DNA of 64,000 bases from Sphingomonas sp. JUb134 (GCF_004341505.2 NZ_SLYP02000001.1:1437001-1501000), one strand, 5' to 3'; positions 8,770 to 20,023 are shown, counted from the stretch's first letter. Made by a program: numbers and translations. The notes: generated by a model from the sequence alone, not told the origin.

Positions 8770-10077
8770 ATGACCCAGTTCACCCCATTTCCGTGGATCG
8801 ACGTCGCGATCATTCTCGCGCTGGTCCTCCTGAACGGCGTCTTCGCCATGTCCGAACTCGCGATCGTGTCCGCACGGCCCGCCCGGCTGGAGGCGCTGGC
8901 CCGCGCCGGCGGCAGGGGAGCGGCCACCGCGATGCGGCTGGCGAGCGATCCGGGCAAGTTCCTGTCCACCGTGCAGATCGGCATCACCCTGATCGGCATC
9001 GTCGCGGGTGCCTATTCGGGCGCGAGCCTCGGTGGTCCGGTGGGCGAGCGGCTGAGCGCTTGGCTCGGCCTCGCGCCGGAGACCGGCGAGACGGCGGGCT
9101 TCGCGATCGTGATCGGGCTCACCACCTATGCCTCGCTGGTGATCGGCGAACTGGTGCCCAAGCAGTTCGCGCTTCGCTCGCCCGAGCCGATCGCCGCCAT
9201 CGTTGCGTTGCCGATGCATTACCTGTCGAAGCTGACCGCGCCGCTGGTCTGGCTGCTCGACACGACGACCGGCCTCGTCTTCCGGCTGCTGCGCCTCGAT
9301 CGCGAGACGGAGAACCGCGTCACCGCCGAGGAACTGCAACTGCTGGTGGCCGAGGCGACCAAGTCCGGCGTGATCGAGGAGCATGAGCGCTCGATCATCT
9401 CCGGCGTGGTGCGGCTGGCGGACCGGCCGGTGCGGGAGATCATGACGCCGCGAACCGACGTCGATTGGCTCGACCTGGACCTGGAGCCGGAGAAGCTGCG
9501 CGCCGCCCTTGCCGATACGCCGCACACCCGCTTGCCCGTCGCCGAAGGCTCGATCGACAAGGTCGTGGGCGTGGTGCAGGCGCGCGATATCGTTGCGGCG
9601 ACCATGCGCGGCGAGGCGCTGGACCTGCGCCGCCTGATGCATGTCGCCCCGGTGCTGCCCGATCAGGTCGATGCAATGGACGCGCTCACGGCGCTGCGCG
9701 GTGCCGATGTGCCGATGGGCCTGGTCCACGACGAATACGGCCATTTCGAAGGGCTGGTGACGCCTGCCGACCTGCTCAAGGCGATCGCCGGCGAGTTCGC
9801 ATCCGACGCCGAGCCGGGCGACACGCCTAACGTCATCGCGCGGGAGGATGGCACCCTGCTGGTTTCCGGCCAGCTCTCGGCCGACGCGCTGGCCGAGCGG
9901 CTGGGGATCGAGCTGCCCGAGGATCGTGACTATGCGACGGTCGCGGGTCTCGCCCTTGCGATCCTCAAGCACCTGCCCGAGGAGGGCGAGCACTTCCTCG
10001 AGCAGGGCTGGCGGTTCGAGATCGTCGACATGGACGGGCGCAAGATCGACAAGCTGCTGGTGTCCGCCGCGGCCTGA
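8770..10077 (+). CDS. Hemolysin-family protein: CNNM (DUF21), CBS pair, CorC/HlyC domain
   Basis: A 435-residue membrane protein of the CNNM/CorC class, linked in other bacteria to magnesium or cobalt efflux and often annotated as TlyC/HlyC hemolysin. Order: an N-terminal CNNM membrane domain (about residues 8-195, with FAMSELAIVSARPARLE and IVIGELVPKQFALRSPE), two CBS modules (about 215-335, with REIMTPRTDVDWLD and VHDEYGHFEGLVTPADLL), and a C-terminal CorC/transporter-associated domain (about 350-430). Length is standard. It is divergent from the OmpA-like gene, with a 157-base shared promoter region. The ion transported cannot be read from sequence. Confidence 0.9.
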   Translation: MTQFTPFPWIDVAIILALVLLNGVFAMSELAIVSARPARLEALARAGGRGAATAMRLASDPGKFLSTVQIGITLIGIVAGAYSGASLGGPVGERLSAWLGLAPETGETAGFAIVIGLTTYASLVIGELVPKQFALRSPEPIAAIVALPMHYLSKLTAPLVWLLDTTTGLVFRLLRLDRETENRVTAEELQLLVAEATKSGVIEEHERSIISGVVRLADRPVREIMTPRTDVDWLDLDLEPEKLRAALADTPHTRLPVAEGSIDKVVGVVQARDIVAATMRGEALDLRRLMHVAPVLPDQVDAMDALTALRGADVPMGLVHDEYGHFEGLVTPADLLKAIAGEFASDAEPGDTPNVIAREDGTLLVSGQLSADALAERLGIELPEDRDYATVAGLALAILKHLPEEGEHFLEQGWRFEIVDMDGRKIDKLLVSAAA

Positions 10078-10087
10078 CCCGCGGCGG
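10064..10087. terminator. Hairpin spanning the CNNM-gene stop codon
   Basis: CCGCCGCGG, loop CCTGAC, CCGCGGCGG: a perfect 9-bp stem that contains the stop codon of the upstream gene in its loop. It sits in the 20-base gap between convergent genes. No T-run follows on either side, so its role as a terminator is only suggested. Confidence 0.35.
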
Positions 10088-10097
10088 CTTCAAGAGT

Positions 10098-10805
10098 TCA
10101 GCCGAGCTTCCCGAACTTCGCTTCATAGCCGGCGCGGTCGCCTGCTGCGAGCAGGCGCGCCTGCTCGACCCAGCGGTCGCGCGCCATCCGGCCCTGGAAG
10201 GTGCCGAGCGACGCATCGATCCGGTCGGCCTCGGCCGGGCTGAGCGCAGCCAGGTCGGCGATGCTCGTGATCCCCATCTCGGCGAGCTGCGCGGCCACCT
10301 TAGGGCCCAGGCCCTTCAGCGTGGTGAGGTCGCTTGCTGCGTTAGCAGGGACGGGTGCGGGTGCCGGGGCGGGGCTGGCAGGCGGCGCGCTCGGTGCAGC
10401 TGCGGCCGGGGGCTCGGCAGGTGCCGGCGGTGCCGCGGACGCGATCGGCTCGGCGGGTGCCGGCGCGGTCGCGGGAGCGGCGTGCTGCGGTTCCTGCACA
10501 GGCTGCGGCGCGGGGGCGGGGAGGTCGGTCGGCTCCACCGGCGCTCGGCGCTCGGCTGCGATGGCCGCGCCCGGTGCGTCCGGATCGGCGACCGCCGCCC
10601 CAGGTTCCTCGCGGCGACTGTGTCCGATCGCTTCCAGCTCGCGCTCGGCGGCGCGGCGCTTGGCGCGAAGCCGCATTCCCCACAGGATCGCGATGACGAT
10701 GATCGCCGCAAAGACCGCGATCACCACCAGATGGGTGACGGTGATGGGCATCATCTGGTCCGCCGCCCCTACGACGGTCTGGCGGGATTGTTCGGCTTCT
10801 TCCAT
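10098..10805 (-). CDS. Membrane-anchored helix-hairpin-helix protein
   Basis: A 235-residue protein of unknown function. Residues about 23-45 form one transmembrane helix (VTHLVVIAVFAAIIVIAILWG), followed by a charged stretch. About 90 residues are a Pro/Ala-rich linker. The C-terminal domain (about 160-230) contains helix-hairpin-helix motifs (LTTLKGLGPKVAAQLAEMGITSIADLAAL), of the type annotated as predicted flap-endonuclease-like or poly-E-rich HhH proteins. HhH motifs bind DNA without sequence preference, so the domain is expected in the cytoplasm. It lies on the same strand as purD, separated by 80 bases that hold a 10-bp perfect hairpin. Confidence 0.75.
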   Translation of the reverse strand: MEEAEQSRQTVVGAADQMMPITVTHLVVIAVFAAIIVIAILWGMRLRAKRRAAERELEAIGHSRREEPGAAVADPDAPGAAIAAERRAPVEPTDLPAPAPQPVQEPQHAAPATAPAPAEPIASAAPPAPAEPPAAAAPSAPPASPAPAPAPVPANAASDLTTLKGLGPKVAAQLAEMGITSIADLAALSPAEADRIDASLGTFQGRMARDRWVEQARLLAAGDRAGYEAKFGKLG

Positions 10806-10811
10806 GTGTAC

Positions 10812-10842
10812 GCCTCCGGCCGGCCAAACCGCGGCCGGAGGC
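10812..10842. terminator. GC hairpin between purD and the HhH gene
   Basis: GCCTCCGGCC and GGCCGGAGGC form a perfect 10-bp stem with an 11-base loop, 44 bases past the purD stop. No T-run follows on the minus strand. It could slow transcription from purD into the HhH gene or stabilise mRNA ends. Confidence 0.4.
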
Positions 10843-10885
10843 AGAACATAGCGGCGCAGCCGCCATCCTCAAGGCGTTGAGGTGC

Positions 10886-12148
10886 TTAGCCTTCTTCGCG
10901 CGCGATTTCGCGCCAGCCGATGTCGCGCCGGCAGAAGCCGTCGGCAAAGGCGATGCGGTCGACGGCGCGGTAGGCCGCGGCCTGTGCCTCGCGGACGCTG
11001 CGGCCGGTCGCGGTGACCGTCAGCACGCGGCCGCCCGACGCGACCAGCGCCTCGCCCTCGCGGCGAGTGCCGGCCTGGAACACGCGGGCGCCATGCGCCT
11101 CGGCCGTGTCGATGCCCGTGATGGTGCCGCCGGCCGCCGGTGTGCCCGGATAGCCGCGCGCCGCCACGACGACGGTGAGCGCGGGGTCGTCGGAAAAGCG
11201 CACCTTGTGCCCTGCCAGCCGGCCCTCGGCGGTCGCCAGCATGATCTCCAGCAGGTCGCTTTCCAGCCGCATCATCAGCACCTGGCACTCGGGATCGCCG
11301 AAGCGGGCGTTGTACTCGATCAGCTTGGGGCCGAGCGGCGTCAGCATCAGCCCGGCATAGAGGACGCCGCTGTAGGGCATGCCTTCCTCGGCCAGCTTCT
11401 CGATGGTGGGGCGCACGATCGTGTCGATCGCCAGCTGCTCCAGCTCCGGCGTCAGCACCCGTGCGGGGCTATAGGCGCCCATGCCGCCGGTGTTCGGGCC
11501 CACGTCGCCGTCGCCGACGCGCTTGTGGTCCTGCGCCGATCCGAAAGGCAGGTAGCTGGTGCCGTCCGTCAGGACGAACAGGCTGGCTTCCTCACCGGTC
11601 AGGAACTCCTCGATCACCGCCTCCGCGCCGGGGCCATCGAACAGCGCGACCAGCGCCGCGTCTGCCTCCTCCGGCGAGCTGGCGATGGTCACGCCCTTGC
11701 CGGCAGCCAGGCCATCCGCCTTGATGACGACCGGCAGCCCGAAGGTGCCGAGCGCGTTGCGAGCGGCTTCGAGCGAAGTCACCCGGACATAGCCCGCGGT
11801 CGGGATGTTCGCGCGCTGGCACAGGTCCTTGGTGAAACCCTTGGAGCCTTCCAGCTGTGCCGCCGCCGCAGATGGCCCGAACACGGCGATGCCGGCCTCG
11901 CGCAGCCGGTCCGAAAGCCCTTCGACCAGCGGCTGCTCGGGCCCAACCACCACGAAGCGTATGTCGTGCTCGCGGCAGAAGGCGAGCAGCGCCGCCTGAT
12001 CGGTGGCGGCGATCGGCACGCATTCGGCATACTCGGCAATGCCGGGGTTGCCTGGCGCGGCATAGAGCCTATCGAGGAGCGGAGATTGTGCGAGCCGCCA
12101 TGCGAGCGCGTGTTCGCGCCCCCCCGAGCCCACCAGCAGGACGTTCAT
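10886..12148 (-). CDS. purD: Phosphoribosylamine-glycine ligase PurD
   Basis: ATP-grasp ligase that joins glycine to 5-phosphoribosylamine in de novo purine synthesis. The 420-residue protein begins [17 protein letters not shown], the family start. It carries [12 protein letters not shown], the ATP-grasp lid ([14 protein letters not shown]), [27 protein letters not shown] and [14 protein letters not shown]. The start at 12148 has AGGA 6 bases upstream; the open frame continues to 12259 but that part is unconserved and antisense to xseA. The start codon overlaps the divergent xseA start codon within one CATG, so each gene's promoter must lie inside the other gene. Confidence 0.97.
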   Translation of the reverse strand: MNVLLVGSGGREHALAWRLAQSPLLDRLYAAPGNPGIAEYAECVPIAATDQAALLAFCREHDIRFVVVGPEQPLVEGLSDRLREAGIAVFGPSAAAAQLEGSKGFTKDLCQRANIPTAGYVRVTSLEAARNALGTFGLPVVIKADGLAAGKGVTIASSPEEADAALVALFDGPGAEAVIEEFLTGEEASLFVLTDGTSYLPFGSAQDHKRVGDGDVGPNTGGMGAYSPARVLTPELEQLAIDTIVRPTIEKLAEEGMPYSGVLYAGLMLTPLGPKLIEYNARFGDPECQVLMMRLESDLLEIMLATAEGRLAGHKVRFSDDPALTVVVAARGYPGTPAAGGTITGIDTAEAHGARVFQAGTRREGEALVASGGRVLTVTATGRSVREAQAAAYRAVDRIAFADGFCRRDIGWREIAREEG

Positions 12149-13526
12149 GCCCGATCCTTTTTCCGGCTTTTCATCGGGGCGGCTCGTAGCCGAGCCCATC
12201 CCCGGCGACAACGCCGCACCCGTCAGCGTCAGCGAACTTGCCGGCCGGCTGAAGCGCATGGTCGAGGGCGAGTTCGGCCATGTCCGCCTGCGCGGCGAGA
12301 TTTCGGGCTACAAGCGTGCCGCCTCCGGCCACGTCTATCTGTGCCTGAAGGACGAGAGTGCGGTCATCGACGGCGTGATCTGGCGCGGTGCCGCCGCCGC
12401 GCTCCCGTTTCAGGCGCAGGACGGCATCGAGGTCGTCGCGACCGGCAAGCTCACCACCTATCCTGGTCGCTCCAAATACCAGATCGTGATCGATCGCATG
12501 GAGCTGGCGGGCGAGGGCGCGCTGATGGCGCTGCTCGAAAAGCTCAAGGCCAAGCTCGGCGCCGAGGGGTTGTTCGATGCCGCCCGCAAGAAGCCGCTGC
12601 CCTTCCTGCCGCGCGTGATCGGCGTCGTCACCTCGCCCACGGGTGCGGTGATCCGCGACATCCTCCACCGGCTGGAGGACCGCTGCCCCAGCCATGTCAT
12701 CGTCTGGCCCGTCCAGGTGCAGGGGGAGGGTGCCGCCCAGCAGGTCGCAGCGGCGGTACGCGGTTTCGACGCGATCGAGCCCGGCGGCCCGGTGCCGCGT
12801 CCCGACCTGCTGATCGTCGCGCGCGGTGGCGGTTCGATCGAGGATTTGTGGGCGTTCAACGAGGAAGCCGTGGTGCGCGCGGTCGCGGACTGCTCGATTC
12901 CGGTGATCTCGGCGGTGGGGCATGAGACCGACACGAGTCTGTGCGACAATGCCGCCGACCTGCGCGCGCCGACCCCGACTGCGGCGGCGGAGCTTGCGGT
13001 GCCGGTGCTCGCCGACCTGCGCCACACCGTCCAGAGCCACGCGATGCGCACCGAGCGTTGCGTCCGCCGCTATCATCAGCGCGGGGAGGAGCGGCTGGCA
13101 GCGCTCGTCCGCGTGCTGCCGCGGCGCGACGCGCTGCTCGGGCCGCAGCGTCAGCGGGTCGACGATCTCGCGCAGCGGCTGGGCCTGGGGCTGGAGCGGC
13201 GGCTGGGCCAGGCGCGGCGCACACTCGACCGCCAGTCGGCGGTGCTGCGGCCCGCGATGCTGGACCGCCAGCTCGATCGCAGCCGCCAGCATCTCGCCTC
13301 TGTCGGCCGGCTGCTGGAAAGCGTGAACCCGGACAACCTCCTCAAGCGCGGCTATGTCCGCGTCGAGGCGCGCGGCACCGGCAAGACCATCGACTCCGCC
13401 GCCGCCGCCCGTGCTGCGGGCGGCCTGAAGCTCCACTTCCGCGATGGCGTGGTGGACGCACGGGTTGAGCGCGCCGGGGGCAAGCCCTATTCTTCGGACA
13501 AGCCCGAGCAGCCGAGCCTGCTCTGA
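12147..13526 (+). CDS. xseA: Exodeoxyribonuclease VII large subunit
   Basis: Catalytic subunit of the single-strand-specific exonuclease VII. The 459-residue protein has an N-terminal OB-fold ([43 protein letters not shown], about residues 20-60 onward). The conserved core has [44 protein letters not shown] and [28 protein letters not shown]. The C-terminal half is a long coiled coil, and near the C-terminus sits [13 protein letters not shown]. The ATG at 12147 has AGGA 5 bases upstream, which falls inside purD. The small subunit xseB is 25 kb away at 37275. It is followed after 7 bases by the DUF2093 gene. Confidence 0.96.
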   Translation: MPDPFSGFSSGRLVAEPIPGDNAAPVSVSELAGRLKRMVEGEFGHVRLRGEISGYKRAASGHVYLCLKDESAVIDGVIWRGAAAALPFQAQDGIEVVATGKLTTYPGRSKYQIVIDRMELAGEGALMALLEKLKAKLGAEGLFDAARKKPLPFLPRVIGVVTSPTGAVIRDILHRLEDRCPSHVIVWPVQVQGEGAAQQVAAAVRGFDAIEPGGPVPRPDLLIVARGGGSIEDLWAFNEEAVVRAVADCSIPVISAVGHETDTSLCDNAADLRAPTPTAAAELAVPVLADLRHTVQSHAMRTERCVRRYHQRGEERLAALVRVLPRRDALLGPQRQRVDDLAQRLGLGLERRLGQARRTLDRQSAVLRPAMLDRQLDRSRQHLASVGRLLESVNPDNLLKRGYVRVEARGTGKTIDSAAAARAAGGLKLHFRDGVVDARVERAGGKPYSSDKPEQPSLL

Positions 13527-13533
13527 TGCCTCT

Positions 13534-13746
13534 ATGGATTACCGGATGTTGATGTCGAACAGCTCGCGCCAGGCGCGCCTCCACTATCTCTCGGGCGGGT
13601 TCCGCGTCCTGTCGCCGGGAGACCACGTCGTCTGCGCCCGCACCGGTGAGAAGATCCCGCTCGAGGAGCTTCATTACTGGAGCGCCGAGCGGCAAGAAGC
13701 CTATGCCACTGCGGAGGCCGCAACCGCGGCGATGCGTCCGGCGTGA
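13534..13746 (+). CDS. DUF2093 domain protein
   Basis: A 70-residue protein of the DUF2093 family, a small alphaproteobacterial family without known function. The conserved region is ARLHYLSGGFRVLSPGDHVVCARTGEKIPLEELHYWSAERQEAY. The start was placed at ATG 13534; 13546 and 13552 are other in-frame ATG codons and cannot be excluded. It follows xseA by 7 bases, and its stop overlaps the GTG start of the M23 peptidase gene (GTGA), so xseA, this gene and the peptidase are probably co-transcribed. Confidence 0.8.
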   Translation: MDYRMLMSNSSRQARLHYLSGGFRVLSPGDHVVCARTGEKIPLEELHYWSAERQEAYATAEAATAAMRPA

Positions 13747-14660
13747 GGCTGCGCGCAGGCGCGACACTCGCAGCGGGGCTGATGGCGGCGCTGCCCGGCT
13801 GCGCCGTCGTGCCGGAAGCGGCCGGCCGGGCCCAGCCGGTTCAGGCGCCGCCCGCGGCCGTGGCGGTCGCGCCTGCGCCCGCGCCGCGGCCGGCGGCCCC
13901 TGCGCCGTTCCGGTACGAGGGGCAGCGCATTCAGGGCGGCATGCTGGTCGGCACCGCGCCGGCAGGGGTGACGTCGCTCACGTTCGACGGCGAGCCGATC
14001 GTACTCGCACCGGACAGCCGCTTCCTGATCGCCTTCGATCGCGACGCGGGGCCCACCGCCCGGCTCGTCGCGCGCTTCGCAGACGGACGCGAACAGGTCG
14101 AGACGCTCAGCGTCGCCCCGCGCGCCTGGCAGATCGAGCGGTTGCCGACGCTTCCCAAGGTCAGCCAGCCGAGCGCCGAGTTCCAGCGTCGCCGCCCGCC
14201 CGAACTCGCCCAGATCGCCGCCGCCCGCAAGCAGGAGACCGGTGCGCAAGGCTGGTCGCAACGCTTCCAGTGGCCGGCGACCGGCCGGATCTCTGGCCGG
14301 TTCGGGTCGCAGCGCATCTATGCGGGCGAGCCCGGCAGCTACCATTCGGGGGTCGACGTGGCCAAGCCCACCGGCGCCCCGGTGACGGCGCCGGCAGACG
14401 GCGTGGTGATCCTGGCGGCCGATTCGCCCTTTACCCTGGAGGGCAATCTGCTGATGCTCGACCACGGCATGGGGCTCAGCAGCGCATTTCTTCACCTCTC
14501 GCGGATCGACGTCCGGCCCGGGCAGCGCATCCGCCAGGGCGAGGTGATCGGCGCGGTCGGCAGCACGGGCCGCGCGACCGGCCCGCATCTCCACTGGGGC
14601 ATGGTCTGGAAGGGGCGTCGGCTCGACCCGATGCTGATCGCGGGGCCGATGCCCGGCTGA
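13743..14660 (+). CDS. M23 family metallopeptidase, probable lipoprotein
   Basis: A 305-residue periplasmic peptidase or LytM-type factor acting on peptidoglycan crosslinks. The N-terminus is a signal with a lipobox-like LPGC (Cys20), then a Pro/Ala-rich linker. The C-terminal M23 domain (about 190-300) shows the zinc motif HSGVDVAKPTGAPVTAPADGVV (His and Asp ligands) and HLHWGM near the end (GPHLHWG). FGSQRIYAGEPGSYHSG fits the usual GxR...YHxGxD pattern, so an active enzyme is likely. The start is GTG 13743, overlapping the DUF2093 stop. An N-terminal beta domain (about 60-130) is also seen. Confidence 0.9.
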   Translation: MRLRAGATLAAGLMAALPGCAVVPEAAGRAQPVQAPPAAVAVAPAPAPRPAAPAPFRYEGQRIQGGMLVGTAPAGVTSLTFDGEPIVLAPDSRFLIAFDRDAGPTARLVARFADGREQVETLSVAPRAWQIERLPTLPKVSQPSAEFQRRRPPELAQIAAARKQETGAQGWSQRFQWPATGRISGRFGSQRIYAGEPGSYHSGVDVAKPTGAPVTAPADGVVILAADSPFTLEGNLLMLDHGMGLSSAFLHLSRIDVRPGQRIRQGEVIGAVGSTGRATGPHLHWGMVWKGRRLDPMLIAGPMPG

Positions 14661-14716
14661 CGCGGAACTGCCACTGCGATCGGCCATTGAACTGGCAACA
14701 AACAAGGGGAACGACG

Positions 14717-15250
14717 ATGAAGACGCACCTGGCCCTGCTCGCCGCGACCGGTCTGATGGCTGCCTGCACGCAGACCGCTCCCGTCGACAGCAGCGCAGCG
14801 CCTGCCGCCCCGCGCGTCGCGACCGCGATGCTGCGCACCGCCGCCAATGCGCCGGCGGGTACCGCCACGGCGACGGAGGTGCCGGGTGGCGTCCGCATCG
14901 CCCTCAGCGTCAACGGGCTGCCCCAGGGGCCGCACGGCGCCCATGTCCACACCACCGGCCGTTGCGATGCGCCGGACTTCACGACGGCGGGCGGCCACTG
15001 GAACCCGACCGCCCGGCAGCACGGCACGAAGAACCCAGCCGGGCCGCACGCGGGCGACATGCCCAACCTGCTGGTCGGCACCGACGGCACCGGCTCGATC
15101 GAATTCACGCTGCCGGGCGGCACCTTCGACGGCCTGCTCGATGCCGATGGCTCGGCGTTCATGGTGCATGCGAGCGCGGACGACCTGATGACCGATCCTT
15201 CGGGCAACAGCGGCGGCCGAATCGCCTGCGGCGTGTTCAACCCCGCCTGA
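14717..15250 (+). CDS. sodC: Cu/Zn superoxide dismutase family lipoprotein
   Basis: Periplasmic superoxide dismutase of 177 residues. The signal ends in a lipobox (MAAC, Cys16). The metal ligands appear in order: HGAHVH (two copper histidines), GGHWNP (bridging His), QHG, GPHAGD (zinc His and Asp) and FMVHASADD (copper His). The cysteine pair (GRC and GRIACGV) and the active-site Arg are present, so the enzyme looks intact. The start at 14717 is preceded by AAGGGGA. It sits 56 bases after the M23 gene and 16 bases before mtnP on the same strand, but probably has its own signals. Confidence 0.93.
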   Translation: MKTHLALLAATGLMAACTQTAPVDSSAAPAAPRVATAMLRTAANAPAGTATATEVPGGVRIALSVNGLPQGPHGAHVHTTGRCDAPDFTTAGGHWNPTARQHGTKNPAGPHAGDMPNLLVGTDGTGSIEFTLPGGTFDGLLDADGSAFMVHASADDLMTDPSGNSGGRIACGVFNPA

Positions 15251-15266
15251 CGACGGGCTTGGCGGC

Positions 15267-16136
15267 GTGAGCGGTTGGACGCTCGGTATCATCGGCGGTT
15301 CCGGCCTCTACGCGGTCGCAGGGGTGGAAGAGGGACGGTGGGAGACGGTGGAAACGCCGTGGGGCTCGCCGTCCGACGCTTGCTACGTCGGGCGGATGGG
15401 GCATGTCCGCGTGGTGTTCCTGCCGCGCCACGGCCGCGGGCACCGCATCCCGCCCTCCGACCTCAACGCCCGCGCCAACATCGATGCGCTGAAGCGCCTG
15501 GGCGTGACGGACGTGCTGGCGATCTCCTCGGTGGGATCGCTCGTGGAGGATCGGCCGCCCGGCAGCTTCACCATGGTCGACCAGTTCATCGACCGCACCC
15601 GCGGGCGGCCGTCGAGCTTCTTCGGCCCGGGTCTGGTGGCGCATGTCTCGATGGCAGACCCGGTGTGCCCGCGCCTGTCGGCGCTCGCCGCCGACGCCGC
15701 CCGCGCGGCCGGTGCCGCGGTGTCGCCGACCGGCACCTATCTGGCGATGGAAGGTCCGCAGTTCTCGACCCGTGCGGAGAGCCGACTCTACCGCAGTTGG
15801 GGTTGCGAGGTGATCGGCATGACGGCGATGCCCGAGGCCAAGCTCGCGCGCGAGGCGGAGCTGCCCTACGCGCTGGTCGGCATGGTCACGGACTATGACT
15901 GCTGGCGCGAAGGGGAGGCGGTGGACACTGCCGAGATCCTCGCGCAGCTCGACGCCAATGCATCGAAGGCGCGGGCGCTCGTGCAGCATCTGGTCACGGC
16001 TCTGCCGGAGGAGCGACCAGCGTCTCCGATCGATACCTGCCTCGACTCGGCCTTGATGACCGCGCCGTCGATGCGGGATCCTGCGCTGGTGGCGCGGCTG
16101 GACGCGGTGGCAGGCAGGGCGCTGCGCCGCACGTAA
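15267..16136 (+). CDS. mtnP: S-methyl-5'-thioadenosine phosphorylase
   Basis: Cleaves 5'-methylthioadenosine to adenine and methylthioribose 1-phosphate in methionine salvage. The 289-residue protein has GIIGGSGLY (phosphate loop) at the N-terminus, LPRHGRGHRIPPSDLNARANI, ISSVGSLVEDRPPGSFTMVDQFIDRT, YLAMEGPQFSTRAESR and VIGMTAMPEAKLAREAELPYALVGMVTDYD, all typical of the MTAP branch of the purine nucleoside phosphorylase family. The start is GTG 15267. The last 30 residues are less conserved. A 100-base inverted repeat follows the stop by 5 bases. Confidence 0.95.
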   Translation: MSGWTLGIIGGSGLYAVAGVEEGRWETVETPWGSPSDACYVGRMGHVRVVFLPRHGRGHRIPPSDLNARANIDALKRLGVTDVLAISSVGSLVEDRPPGSFTMVDQFIDRTRGRPSSFFGPGLVAHVSMADPVCPRLSALAADAARAAGAAVSPTGTYLAMEGPQFSTRAESRLYRSWGCEVIGMTAMPEAKLAREAELPYALVGMVTDYDCWREGEAVDTAEILAQLDANASKARALVQHLVTALPEERPASPIDTCLDSALMTAPSMRDPALVARLDAVAGRALRRT

Positions 16137-16141
16137 TGCTA

Positions 16142-16241
16142 CGTGCTCCGGCGAAGGCCGGGGCCCAGTTGGGAAGGTGCCAGAGGGGCGCGCAAACGCC
16201 CGAAGCGCATCGCAACTGGACCTCGGCCTTCGCCGGTGTAC
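16142..16241. repeat. Inverted repeat, GGCGAAGGCC type (copy 1)
   Basis: Two imperfect 30-base arms (16142-16171 and 16212-16241, about 25 of 30 bases complementary) each contain CCGGCGAAGGCC or its complement and end in CCAGTTG/CAACTGG. A second copy with the same arms but a different 41-base centre lies at 39041-39140. It is an intergenic REP-like element between convergent genes. Confidence 0.75.
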
Positions 16242-16263
16242 GAGGACTTTCTGCCGTAGAAGC

Positions 16264-16689
16264 CTAACCGTCCAGCCGCTTGCTGAGAAAGAACCGCCGG
16301 CTGCCGCGCGGGTGGTCTTCCAGCGTCCCGAACACGCGGAACCCCAGCTTCTCGTAGAAGCCGCGGGCCTGGAAGGCGAAGGTGTCCAGCCACAGGCCGC
16401 AACAGCCGCGCGCCCGGGCGATCCGTTCCGCTTCGGCGATCAGTGCGCTCCCGGTCCCTTGGCCGCGCCACGCCTCCGGGACCGCCAGATACTCGACAAA
16501 CAGCCAGTCATAGCCGCTGCGACCCCACAGGCCGCCCACGCTGTTGCCCTCTTCATCGTGCAACAGGATCGCCACGGGTTCGGCCTTCGCCGGTCCTGCC
16601 ATCTGCTCGTTGTAGGCGCGCAGCGGCGCAAGCACCGCCTCGCGATCTTCGGGGCTCGGCTGTTCGGGGATGTGAAGGCGGAACGTCAT
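16264..16689 (-). CDS. GNAT family N-acetyltransferase
   Basis: A 141-residue acetyltransferase of unknown substrate. The GNAT core is clear: LFVEYLAVPEAWRGQGTGSALIAEAERIARARGC (motif A with the acetyl-CoA pyrophosphate loop RGQGTG), then FYEKLGFRVFGTLEDHP and a C-terminal strand RFFLSKRL. The start was set at 16689 (MTFRLHIPEQPSPEDREAV); the open frame upstream shows no conserved residues. It lies alone on the minus strand, convergent with mtnP. Confidence 0.88.
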   Translation of the reverse strand: MTFRLHIPEQPSPEDREAVLAPLRAYNEQMAGPAKAEPVAILLHDEEGNSVGGLWGRSGYDWLFVEYLAVPEAWRGQGTGSALIAEAERIARARGCCGLWLDTFAFQARGFYEKLGFRVFGTLEDHPRGSRRFFLSKRLDG

Positions 16690-16912
16690 GGTGCGCTTGT
16701 AGCGCGTCCGGGCAGCAGTGTCCCGGCTTGGCGGCAGGCGGTCCGGCCGGCCATCGAACCAAAAAAGAGGATGCTCGTGGGGGAGAGCAGGCGCTGGTGG
16801 CAGCTCGATCCCCCACGCTGCACCCGCCGTCATGCCGGTTTACCGGCGGCTCCGCTCCCAGTGATTATTATCGTTCGGCGGCTGCAGTGCCATGCGCATA
16901 GCAGAACGGCGG

Positions 16913-17013
16913 ACAAAAAAAAGGGCCGACCCGAGGGCCGGCCTTGAAAGGTTTAGGAGAGGATGCCTGAAAGGCACGTCCTTTGTGCGCCGCAGCACGG
17001 CTTTGCGCAATTG
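16913..17013 (-). ncRNA. Candidate small RNA, about 100 nt
   Basis: On the minus strand a TTGCAA (17047-17042) and AATAAA (17025-17020) pair, 16 bases apart, could be a promoter. About 100 bases on, a strong terminator ends the unit. In between are a small hairpin TGCC-TTTCA-GGCA (16976-16964) and an unpaired TCCTCTCCT run (16963-16955) that resembles an anti-ribosome-site motif. It begins more than 100 bases beyond the acnA terminator, so it is not simply the end of acnA. Exact ends and expression are inferred. It was not matched to a known RNA family. Confidence 0.4.
16915..16943 (-). terminator. Rho-independent terminator of the candidate small RNA
   Basis: An 8-9-bp stem (GGCCGGCC with GGTCGGCC, one G-T pair, small loop) is followed on the minus strand by a run of eight T residues (16922-16915). 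No protein gene ends just upstream, so the transcript it terminates is probably short and non-coding. Confidence 0.75.
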
Positions 17014-17131
17014 CGAAGGTTTATTGGTGCAGTTGCAGTTCTTGCAACATCGGCGTGCGCGTAAATTCCGCACCTCTGCAGGGGAATTAGGCAGCCGCCC
17101 TGCAAGCTGCTCATTCCGCGGGCAAAGGAGC

Positions 17132-17169
17132 AAAAAAAAGGGGCGCGGGAAGCTTCCTTCCCACGCCCC
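17132..17169 (-). terminator. Rho-independent terminator of acnA
   Basis: A long stem on the minus strand (AGGGGCGTGGGAAG with its complement, about 13 bp with one G-T pair, loop near 17153-17156) is followed by eight T residues (17139-17132). It lies 22 bases past the acnA stop. Confidence 0.85.
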
Positions 17170-17190
17170 TCTTGCTCGTCCGGCGGCTGC

Positions 17191-19863
<2,673 letters not shown>

Positions 19864-20023
19864 AGGTGGACTTGTCCTTCCAGTCTGCGCGGCGCGGACG
19901 GAGGGGCGGGAGGGGGTCCCGCTCGGGCGCGCCGCCATCAAAAGCGAATGCGAGATTCGCGGCGGGCTGTAGCAAGGGGGTGCGGCTGTGGGAAGTGCGG
20001 GTTCTTACCTGCGAAAGGGTCGC

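Larger units (their letters stand above)
16690..17190. other. 501-base non-coding region between acnA and the GNAT gene
   Basis: No convincing protein gene was found here. The stretch holds the acnA terminator at the right (17132-17169) and a possible minus-strand small RNA with its own terminator (16913-17013). From about 16690 to 16910 it contains no recognisable element apart from the promoter region of the GNAT gene. The open frames on either strand differ from neighbouring genes in composition and overlap the terminators. Confidence 0.6.

Noticed and set aside
10877..12925. A 682-codon plus-strand open frame opposite purD that runs into xseA
   Set aside because: It overlaps two well-supported genes in other frames and shows no motif of its own.
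16840..17133. Minus-strand 97-codon open frame between acnA and the GNAT gene
   Set aside because: It crosses a strong terminator (16915-16943) in the middle, starts at the acnA terminator, and has no conserved motif. A small RNA explains the signals better.
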